From assembly GCF_000224145.3 (NCBI RefSeq), contig NC_020174.2, positions 6,307,106 to 6,371,105 on the forward strand: 64,000 bases of DNA, written 5' to 3'. This stretch comes from Ciona intestinalis. Lineage: Eukaryota; Chordata; Ascidiacea; Phlebobranchia; Cionidae. Both the position numbers and the translations under genes were made by a program. The notes under the pieces are model-generated. The model made no database searches and was not told the origin of the DNA. It worked only from the letters and a program-made list of their open reading frames with translations. This document shows positions 11,301 to 23,300 of this stretch, in pieces; within the stretch, counting starts at the first letter, position 1; every line of letters begins with the position of its first letter.

Positions 11301-14300
11301 CAATTATGCATTGACCCCACAGGTACAGAATTAAAATATATTTTTCCATTGTATAACAGACCACACACCGCGGCAAGACACACCAGTTGGTCATCACAGA
11401 CGCCCAGGCGGATGATTCCGGTTCATACCAGTTTGCTGTTGGGAAGTCGACAACTTCGGCCAAAGTGATTGTGGAAGCAATTCACTTGACATCGCGCATG
11501 AAGGACGTGGTGGTGAAGGAAACACAGACCGCAACTTACGAATGCGAGGTTTCCCACCCTGATGTTCCGGCAGCTGCTTGTAAATGGACCAAAAATGGAG
11601 TCGTGATAAAAGTGAGTATGACACGTGATAGTCTGCACAACTTTTGTTGACATTTTCGTTTAAGTGTTAATTTTGACTTCATCACTAAAGATGGCTTTAA
11701 TTTTAAAAACGAATTTTATTAAATAAAAGTCGTATCTTACATATGGGCTAAGAGATATATGATGGGTTATGATATTTTCAGTTGCGCATTAAACTAAATG
11801 ACAATTTTGTGTCTGTGCAGCCGAGTAACTTGATATCCATCACCGTTGACGGGCGAACTCATCGCCTGAAAATCCACACTTGCGCTGCAGAAGATAGCGG
11901 AGTGTATTCGTTTACCGCCGGCGAGGATAGTTGTACCGCAGCTTTGAACGTAGAAGGTAAGTAGCAATGGTAAAATCTATAAATTAGGCTTCGAGCAGAG
12001 TTGAAATATTACTACTGTTCCCACTCTGCTACGTATGTACCCCTTGGCAAATTACTTAAGACACGGGAACTGCTCCAACCCAGTGGTCCCTAATGTGTTG
12101 TCTGATTTATCAACCATACGTGAACATTTGTTTGTACACCTTGAATTTTACAACAATTTTATACACCTTCCTTGCAAAACAAGGTTCATTCATGTTTTCT
12201 ACACAGCTGTTACGATCGTGAAGCAAATGCCGAAAAAGTTGCAAGCAAACGCCCACGATGTGGCGGTGTTGGAATGTACGGTAGATGCGCCCGGTATTTC
12301 AGCCTTCTGGGTCAAAGATGGCAAACGAATAGATACAACGCAGGACAAGTCCGTCAAATATGAAGCCATTAGCCGAGATGTTACGCACACCCTCAAGGTG
12401 AAAGACATCGCAGCAGAAGACGCTGGCGTGTACGAGTTCGTGGCTGGCAGCGTACGAAACAAAACTACACTTTACGTCGAAGGTAAGAATATCACTGCAA
12501 ATACCAAAGTGCGTAAATGAATGCATGGAACTGTGGGGCAAGATGGGATATCGTTAGCAGCAAATCCCATATTTCCTGGTGGATTATTTTTTTTCCCTTC
12601 TTCCTAAAAATTCAAATGTTTTAACTCATGATTTACAGTTGTTGCTGTCGAGATCACGAAGTCTTTGAAAAACATCGAAGTTGTGGAAAACAAGAAAGCT
12701 ACACTCGAGTTCCAAGTCAACAAACCAAACGTGAAAGCGCAGTGGTTTAAAAACGGCGTTCAAATAGACTTCATGTTAATGAAAAGGTAATAAATGTGAA
12801 TTAGAATAATAGGCGAAATAATTTAAGCATTCGGAATTTTTAAATATTTAAAAAAATTCCATTATAAAAACGACAATTCCACAACGAAAACATTTTGTCG
12901 CGTATTTAATCTATTTACCAAGTGATGTAACCGCAGCCAACAATGGCACAATTACCGACGGAGCGAAAAGTTTGTCCTTTCTCTGTTCAACATATTAGCA
13001 AATAAAGCATCTTCGCTGTTGCCCAAATATGAATGGGGGATTTAAACAGCGTGTCTGCAGTGGTTATTGTAAAACTGGTGTTTGCAGATCAGTGAGCAAA
13101 CTTATGACGGTTTTAGTAGCGCGTTGTGCCGTAATAGCTATGATTTATGTGCTGTAGTTACGGATTTGAACAGACACGCAAAAGGAGGCTGCGATATACG
13201 TCAGACTGCTATTAAAACCACAGTGTGTTTGGAGAAATTACAATTTCCGCGTGTGTTTGTAGGTTTAAGTACACGAGTGCCGATCTAACGCATAAGTTAT
13301 CAATTGACGAAGTTGAATTCAACGACGCTGGAGAATACACCTTCGAGGCAGGAAACCAGAAAGCTACAGCTTACCTATACGTGCAACGTAAGTAATATGC
13401 AGTTGCATCTTATTGCTGTAAAAATATATTCTATAACGCTGTATTGATTTGTAGCACCAGAAGCGCCCAAATTCGTGCAAGAGCTTCGCAACTGTATTGT
13501 TATCGCTGGCGAAACAGCAAAGTTCACAGTGCGGGCGACTGGACGTCCAGCACCTGATGTGAAGTGGTACAAAGAAGGAATTACAATTACACCAAGTATA
13601 TATTTGCCCATATTCTCAACAAACGTGTTCGTTCTGTACGCTAACGTAATTTTCATACAGGCTTCAAGCACAAGATCTTGAAAGACGAGGATCAATACAC
13701 GCTTGCTGTCGTCGAAGTCGAACCATCGGATGCAGGACAATACACGTGTGAAGCAACCAACGAAAACGGAACTTTCCGCACGACAGCTACTCTACAAGTT
13801 GATAGTAAGTGTACCACTGTGCTTTATGTAAGAACACCCGTGTAATACCGACTGTCGTTTACCGGCCACGCGAGGATAAATAAATTACATTCATATATTA
13901 AATTTGCCTGTTTTCGTGCTATTGTAAGTTGCAATACGTTTATAATAGGATGTGCCCGAAGTATTTTGTTAACATTTTATTCCCACTGCAAATGTTAATA
14001 TATAGTAGCTTTTGTTTCAACGGGAGGCGTGTTTGTCTAATCTTGTCCGAACGCGTCTGTGACGTCATAATGTGCCTGATAAATCGTACAATTATCAATC
14101 GTCAATGCAACTATGTCACTAAAATTACATCGTTGGATAAATTTGTAAACGTTAAAATTTTAAGTTGATGTTTTTTAAGTTGCAAATGTTGCATAGCTTG
14201 CAAAATTACTAATTTTCCATGCTTATTACTTTGTACAGGCAAAGTGGTTATGCCAGTGCCCAGCACGCCGACTGTGTCACCGCCTGCCATAGTTGAACCA

Positions 14301-17300
14301 ATGCAAGACTTTATTACAAGGGAGGGCCAGAGTGCTCGCTTCCAATGCAAGATTATCGGAACAAGTAAGTTTGACTTTTTACTTAAAAATGTCGTTTTTT
14401 CATAGGGACATAATTAACATATGCAGTGTGGGAAAAGTTAATATTGTTTACTTAAGCAACCTGTTACTACTGTTTTGTTGATATTTTTCACTGCAAAGAC
14501 TTTTTTGTAACTTAATTAGTTTGGGTTCAACAGCCACGTTTTTTGACTGACACTCTTTCCTGCATCTTTTATCCACAACATGTTTAAACAACTGTCGTCT
14601 TGGTGTTAGTTCTTAAACTGTTTCAATAGTATGATGTTTGTTTTCATTTTTTAAGAAAAAAATAAAAATTTGTGTTATGTAACTTATTAGATCCAAAAGT
14701 GACCTGGTCACGAGACGGCAAACGCATCAAACCTTCACGATACTTCAAGATGTCCGAATACAATGGGGTCTACCAGCTTGAGGTTACGGAGGCTTACCCC
14801 GAGGATGAGGGAACGTACAGTATCTCTGCATCCAATGATCAGGGTGATGTGTCGTGCTCTGCGACGCTGAAACTTGACAGTGAGTCATATACCAAGCATG
14901 GTTTAAATCACAACTCATATTCTTTTTTTAAAGCAGTTGATCAGAAAAATGGGAAATATGAGAATCAGACAGCTGATTCTTATGTTTATATAACTAGGAG
15001 GGCATTTCGTTTTGTTGATGTGTTGCCTATGCATTATGCAGTCAAAAAGACTTGCATTTCAAAATGCAGCAACAGTTCTATTTTTGTCAAGATTATCTGA
15101 TTTTAGAAAAAATACTGTGTTTTTGTAGTTTGATAAACATTGCAAAACATAGATTTTGCATAACTTTATATTCCATACATTTTTGCATTTTCATCTCTCA
15201 CTTTAACATCTTGTACAACTCTATCATCTTTCTTGCTTTTATTTTTATCACGCGCTCGCGGAAGAAAGCTTCAATTTAAACAAGCATAATCTTCTTAGTT
15301 TATTAAATTATATATTATCATATTACGTCATATATTGTATTCAGTTAAGCCTTGAGAGCAGCTTAATATTTACAGTAAATAGTTGAGTATTGCCGGACAG
15401 ATATCTTATCAAACGCAATTAAGGTATTGGTTGTGTTTTGATAAGAAGATTTCAAGTATAGTTGCCTACCACCTACAGCATTATAAATGAAGTCTATTAT
15501 AAACTTTTTATCAGTTAGACTAAACAGTTAAAAAATAAAGGCAGTTACGCTTTCTCGAAGTTTTCATTCACAAAGACTTCTTTCATCTTCATTTCCCATC
15601 TTTCACTTCACCTTTCATTACTGGTAAGTCATTTTCCATCTTTTACCATCAACCTTAATGTTATGCCCGTCCTTATGCCTTAAGTATTAACCTTATGTTT
15701 TTGCTGCAGTTGACCCACCAAGAGTTATTGAGCCACTGCAGCCTGCCCATGTAATTGAAGGCAGTGCGGTGAAAATGGATTGTGTGATAGAAGGTGAACA
15801 ATTAGAAGTGAGATGGTTCAATAAAGGTCGTGATGTAACTGACAACCCTCAGTATAAGGTAAGCATAATGCGTTATTTATTAACAATGGTTTTGTAAGTT
15901 ACTGTGACTAAAAAAGTATATTTTGATTGTCAGCATATTGATATTTTGATTGTAAAATATTTTTAATATGTAACATATCTATATTTCCCTCTAGTGTAAA
16001 TGGGAGGAGGCAAGCGGTCACTGCTGGATAGTTATTATGGATTGCAAAAAGAAAGACACTGGTGAAATAAGATGCCATGCTTCTAACTTTGCCGGAGAAG
16101 CCGTATGCAGTACAGACTTACTTGTAACAGGTTGGTGATATGATATTTAATGCATCTAACATGTGTTTATGTTTTTGGATGAGATTGTCAAAAAGCTTGT
16201 TCACATTAACCAAACAAGGCGTTATGAAATGATATTTAAATTTTTTAAAATAAAAAAAATTAAACTTTATTAAAAAATTTAAAATTAGAGATACTTAGTG
16301 AGTTATGTTAAACAAACTAACAAATTGCATGGTAAATTCTTTTGGTTCATACTTTAATCATATGGCTGTGATTAACAGATAGTTAATATAAAAAAGAAAC
16401 GTATTATACAACTTCAAATACAAACGCATGACAAAAAAAATTTCCGTCGTGCTCGGGCTTTTATTTTATGCACGCTTGTGTTTTACACTGCTTTCGCCTA
16501 AAATGTAAAATTACGTTGCCTGCTGCTTTTAAAATGTGAAGATTATGGTCTTGTCAACCTGCATGGACATTACAACATGCTGCATGCTCTGCTTACCACC
16601 ATTCACAGACGTCATCAGGTATGATGTGTTTGCAATATGTCATTGAGTTCTTGTGCTTAACACAATTCTAACTTGGTCCCACTTGCTTTCAGAAAAGTCT
16701 GACTTGGATGAAAGCCGGAAACGATATCTTTCCCAAATTGAAACACAATTAAGTGAAAAACAAAGGGAATATGAAATCAGTTTTCCTGTGGAGGAAGTTA
16801 AGACAGAGTTTTCCCCAATGGTTGCAGAGCCTGCACAAAGCACAATCACAAGGGAAGGTACTGACGCAAGGTTTCAAGTAAGGCTTGCGTCTTTACCAGC
16901 GCCTGAAATAGCTTGGTTCAAAGATGGCAAGTCAATTGGTCCCGGTGGTTCTCCTACAAACAAGTTTCAGTTCTACTATGAAACACGAGCTCACAGTCAC
17001 ACGAGAGGGGTTGTCATATCAGGTGTCAAACCAGATGATGCTGGCAAATATGAACTCAAAGCATGGAATAAACTTGGCCAAGTAGCCTGCACTGCAACAT
17101 TGAATGTGCAAGGTATGAGAAGAAGGCAAAATTGAACAATATAACAAATTTGAAAACCTGTAACTAAAACATTAGTCAAATTTTCTTAAATAAAAAACTA
17201 AAAAATGTAAAAAATTAAAGAAAAATACTTGCATGCAATAAATGTAAAAAAAGAAATACAAAATATAAATCTTTGTAAACGGAATGTTAATTTTATTTTT

Positions 17301-20300
17301 CTTTCCCTCCCTTCCCCCTTCATCTCATTGTTCTCATAATTCTACCCTCCATCCCATGCTACATGGCCCATTTCTCGAATCTATTTTCTTCCTTTGCACT
17401 CTGAAACAAAATTTGCACAATAAACCAAATTCGTAATAAATTTGGACTTTTTTAATTGAAAGGCAAAGGAAGAAAATATCCAGAGGTAGCGGTTAGCAAA
17501 CAGTCTGAAACTGTACAGACTGAACCTCCGCGCACCGAATCGTCTAAAACTCGCCACATTAGTCATGTAACCACACGCCTAAGCAAGCCGACGCGGCCTG
17601 CTATGCATGCAACCTTACCCAAACAGGTACCAAAGAAATCACCTCAAGAAGTTACCAGACCTGAAAGTGCAGACGAGCAAGTAAAGCGTGGTTTGTCGGT
17701 GAGATATATTTCAATGACAGGATTCAAGCACATGCCCCATGAGATAAAACCACAACAGAAACCAAAAGAGCAACCCACCCACTCCATTGTTTCAACTGGT
17801 GAAGCTGCAAAGAAGAAAAGAGTTTCATTTTCAACTGACCATGATTATGTTCTCATATCACCCTCCCCTTTATCGCCATTCAGTGATGAAGAATACCCAG
17901 AGGATCGGTGGGACAGAAACCTCAGTCAAAAAATGATTAAACGTGAAAAGGAAATTGTATACAAGCCATCAGAAGAAGTCAAACAGTCGCCAATAACTCG
18001 AGGCATAGCTACCCTGAAAATGAACATTGTCGGCAAACCAGAAGAAACATTACCAACGGTCAATGTTATTGTAAAACCTGCAGAAAGCAGAGTGCCACAA
18101 GCTGCGACACAAACAGCTTTAACCAAAAGGGAACTTGCACCATCACCTAGCCAACTACAACCAACAACCTGGACTCGAAAGTTTAACATTGATCTTGACC
18201 GACCAAAATCACCTTCTGTTTCCCCAGTAAGGTCTACAGGTACAGGCATGACTAGGGATAGCCAGAATATTGCTTCTCAAACGTTGGACTCTCAGCGCTC
18301 AGCTACAACTCAAACAGCTGGCAAAGCAACACAGAAAAACATACCTACACAAACAACAAAGACACATCAGACTACGGTGACACAAACTACCAAAAATGTT
18401 GCTGAAAAGAGAGCAATGGAAACACAGACACCACCTCCAGGGGATTACAAACAAACCCAGACAACATTAAAAACTAAAACTGTATCAACAAGTGCCTCAC
18501 CCCAAGGCACCAGCAGAAATGTTCAAACAGACAACCCAGTAATGAAACCAGAATCGGTGCAGAAGACAAAATTGGTAAAGGACAATCAATTGCTTCCAGT
18601 AGATCAGCCAAGTGATAAAGTCCACCATTATACTGAAGTTGTCACAACACCAAAGTTAAAGACAAATTTCTTTAACAATCCAACTGAAATTGATTTGGGA
18701 ATTCCAACAACTTTATCTAATCCATCCAGACGTGGTGAAACGGCTGTCCCTCCAAACTCTCCTGCTGTTACAGGCACCCCACCAAATCTTGTTGATAAGC
18801 ATAACCCTGGACCAGGGAAATCACAACAACCTAGTACTTCAACACTAACTGTTGAAACCATTACACAGGAGACTAAGAAAACAAGAAAAGTATGGAATCC
18901 AAGGACAAGAAAGTTTGACGAAATTATTATTGAAGACAAGCAAGAACAAGGGGTTAAAACTTCACCTGTCCCTGTCACACAAAAAGAAATTGCAAAGCCA
19001 AAAACAATTCCGCCTCAACTTGATCTGAACAAACCAACTACACCAAGCAAAGCAGAAGTCGAAATTGTTCACACACCTACTCAGCAAGCTCATTTCTTCA
19101 AAGATGCTAGCGAGCTAGGAACAGAGAAGACACTTGAACCAAAACCTTTACAACTTAGGAAAGATGAGTTTGTGCCTTCTCATTCACCTGAGATTGTAAG
19201 AACCCCAACAAAGCAGGCAAGTTTCTTCAGTGAGAAACAAAAGGATTTAATGGACAGCATTACAAAACAAACCAGAGATCTCATCAATACAGAACCAAAA
19301 GTTTCAGACGATAACGTCAAGACATCTGTGCAAATTGCAACCACCGAAGTCAGCACAAGACAAAGAACTATTCAAAAAGGTGAACGAACAATGAAAATTG
19401 AAGAGAGCAAATCCACACAAAGGTTGTGGAATCCTACTACAAGACAGTTCCAAGAGGTTGTGGTTGAAAAAAGTGCAAAGGATGGTGTTCAGTTTGAAAA
19501 AGAGCCAATGGACTTTAGAAGTAACAAGCCAAAACGAGAGAAATCACCACTAAAACAAATGACTACTGAGGAAAATACAAAACAAGTTGAAATTACAAAA
19601 GAAACGACTGAAGAAAGCAAACGATATTGGAACCCACTCACCAGAAGGTTTAAAGAAACTAAAGTCCGAAGGGAAACCTCACAATCTCCATCACGAAAAC
19701 AAGCAGTGAGAGATAAAACACCAACTAAACCAGTTAAACCAGAACAAACTGAACCAGTAGAAGCCAAACCAACTGTTGAACCAATCACTGAATCTCCAGT
19801 TTCAAAAACTGTTGTTACAAAAGAGAAAGTTGACTTGGAAGAAGACATGAAAAAGCTTGTAACCACTGAACCAATTGAGGTACAACCAAAGCTTCAACCA
19901 AAAATGAAAATGGAGTCAACTGTTGTCAGTACATCTGAAACTGTGACAGTTAAAGATGGTAAAACAGAGAAAACTCAAGAAAGCAAAACAACTAAAAGGG
20001 TTTGGAATCCAAGAACATGTAAATTCGATGAAATTATTATCGAAGATACAAGAGTCACGGATGTAAAACCTAAACCAGTTGAACCAAAACCAACTAAACC
20101 AGAAGAAGCCAAACCAACTGTTGAACCAATCACCAATNNNNNNNNNNNNNNNNNNNNNNNNNNNNNNNNNNNNNNNNNNNNNNNNNNAAAACTGTTGTTA
20201 CAAAAGAGAAAGTTGACTTGGAAGAAGACATAAAAAAGCTGGTAACCACTGAACCAATTGAGGTACAACCAAAGCCTCAACCAAAAATGAAAATGGAGTC

Positions 20301-23300
20301 AACTGTTGTCACTACATCTGAAACTGTAACAGTTAAAGATGGTAAAACAGAGAAAACTCAAGAAAGCAAAACAACTAAAAGGGTTTGGAATCCAAGAACA
20401 CGTAAATTCGATGAAATTATTATCGAAGATACAAGAGTCACGGATGTAAAACCTAAACCAGTTGAACCAAAACCAACTAAACCAGTGGAAGCCAAACCAA
20501 CTGTTGAACCAATCACTGAATCTCCAGTAAGTAAGACTGTTGTAACCAAAGAGAAAGTTGACCTGGAAGATAACATGAAAAAGTTTGTAACCACTGAACC
20601 AATTGAGGTACAACCAAAGCCTCAACCTAAAATGAAAATGGAGTCAACTGTTGTCACTACATCTGAAACTGTAACAGTTAAAGATGGTAAAACAGAGAAA
20701 ACTCAAGAAAGCAAAACAACTAAAAGGGTTTGGAATCCAAGAACACGTAAATTCGATGAAATTATTATCGAAGATACAAGACTCACGGACGTAAAACCTA
20801 ACCGTTGAATCCAACTAAACCAGTAGAAGCCAAACCAACTGTTGAACCAATCACTGAATCTCCAATAAGTAAAACTGTTGTAACAAAAGAGAAAGTTGAC
20901 TTGAAAGAAGACATAAAAAAGCTGGTAACCACTGAACCAATTGAGGTACAACCAAAGCTTCAACCAAAAATGAAAATAGAGTCAACTGCTGTCAATACAT
21001 CTGAAACTGTAACAGTTAAAGATGGTAAAACAGAGAAAACTCAAGAAAGTAAGAAAACAAAGATGGTTTGGAATCCAAGAACACGTAAATTCGATGAAAT
21101 TATTATCGAAGATACAAGAGTCATGGATGTAAAACCTAAACCAGTTGAACCAAAACCAACTAAACCAGTAGAGCCCAAACCAACTGTTGAACCAATTACT
21201 GAATCTCCAGTTTCAAAAACTGTTGTAACAAAAGAGAAAGTTGACTTGGAAGATGACACGAAAAAGCTGGTAACCACTGAACCAATTGAGGTACAACCAA
21301 AGCTTCAACCAAAAATGACAATGGAGTCAACTGTTGTCAGTACATCTGAAACTGTAACAGTTAAAGATGGTAAAACAGAGAAAACTCAAGAAAGTAAGAA
21401 AACAAAGATGGTTTGGAATCCAAGAACACGTAAATTCGATGAAATTATTATCGAAGATATTCAAATTACAGATAAAGAACCTAAACCTTTAATTTCCACA
21501 ACTATTGAACAAATTGATGTGTCGGAGCCAAAGAAAGTGAAAGACAAGAAGTTGCCACCTGGATTAGACCTTGAGGAAAGCAAGTCACCTCATATTGCTG
21601 AAGTTGAAACGGTTCATACTCCAAAAGAAAAAGCAAAGTTCTTCAAAAAATCAACCGTATATCCAGAGGAAAAGTTAAAACTGAAACCTTTTCCAGTGAA
21701 GAGTGGGGAACTTGTCCCAACAGACTCACCTGAGGTTGTAAGAACGCCAACAAAACAAACAAGTTTCTTTCCCGATACTGAGGATATATCGGATAAAGTT
21801 GAAAAGAAGGTCAGTGATAAAGTTTTAAAAACAAAACCAAAAGTTAAACCCAAAGTTAAGCAGGAATCCACCGTTGTCAGTACAACTGAAACTATAATTG
21901 TTAAAGGTGGTAAAACAGTAACAACTCAGGAAACCAAGAAAAAGAAAATGGTTTGGAATCCTATAACAAGAATATTTGATGAAGTGATCATTGAAGATAC
22001 TAAAGGTACAGATAAAGAACCATCTTCTACAGACAAGGTTGTTCCTAAATTAACTGTAGAGCCATCTGTTGCAAAATCTACTTCTCCAAAAGTGGAAGAC
22101 AGTGTTGATGCTTCTCTTCAACCAAAGCTTCAACCAAAAATGGAAATGGAGTCAACTGTTGTCAGTACATCTGGAACTGTAACAGTTAAAGATGGTAAAA
22201 CAGAGAAAACTCAAGAAAGTAAGAAAAAGAAAATGGTTTGGAATCCAAGAACACGTAAATTTGACGAAACTATTATTGAAGACACTAAAGTAGTTACAGA
22301 TGTGAAAACCAAGCAATCGCCTGCAGAACCGACTATTGAAAAGAAACCTAGTGCTGATATGTCAGAGATTGAACCTCAAGCGTCTAAGCCAATTCAACCT
22401 AAAGAAAAGATCGATTCTGATATTGGTTTGATAAAATTAGATTCAACCAAACCAACCGAGGTACAACCAAAGCTTCAACCAAAAATGAACATGGAGTCAA
22501 CTGTTGTCAGTACATCTGAAACTGTAACAGTTAAAGATGGTAAAACAGAGAAAACTCAAGAGAGTAAGAAATCAAAAATGGTTTGGAATCCAAGAACAAA
22601 ACAATTTGATGAGACTGTTCTTGAAGACACGAAAGTCACTGACACAACTGAAAAAACAGCGCCGGAGCAAATTTCAATCACCAGTGTCGTGGAGGAGGGT
22701 TCGCAAGTGGAAAAGAAAACTAAATACATTTTCAATCCTAAAACGAGGTCGTTTGATGAGGTTGTTGAAACTGTGGTCGTTCAAAAACCAAAGGAACAAG
22801 TCAAAACATCTACGGTTGACGAATCAGTTGAGTCAAAGAAAAGAGATTCGATTCAATCGTTGAAAGGTTTGGTTTCAGACATTGATGACTTTGAATCTAA
22901 GCCGAAATTACGTAGCAGCAGTAAAACTGTTGTTTCGAGCACATCTGAGAGCGTTTCTGTAATTGATGGCGTACCTGTAGAATTGAAAGAAACCACAACC
23001 ACAGCTGAGTCGTGGAGCTCACAAGGGGACAAGCAAGAAAAAACTAAATTTACAAAAGTAAAGTTCGGGAAAAAGCAAACTTCCAAGTCGTCTTTGTACG
23101 AGTCACCTGTGTTTAAAAGGTCGATCCGAAACGCTGAAACCGAGGAGGGTGAGGCAGTTGTGTTTGAGTGCGAGATCGGCGGTACTCCGTTGCCCGAGGT
23201 CTCTTGGGAATATGGAAAAAGGAGTGTTGAGATTCCCTTTGAAGGGATAACGTTGTTTGATGATGAACAGAGTAAGGTATACAGTTTAGTTGTTTCGAAC

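Noticed and set aside
19858..21475. CRISPR-like regular repeats
   Set aside because: The 345-bp period is coding, intronless repeat within a eukaryotic exon, with no short repeats or spacers.
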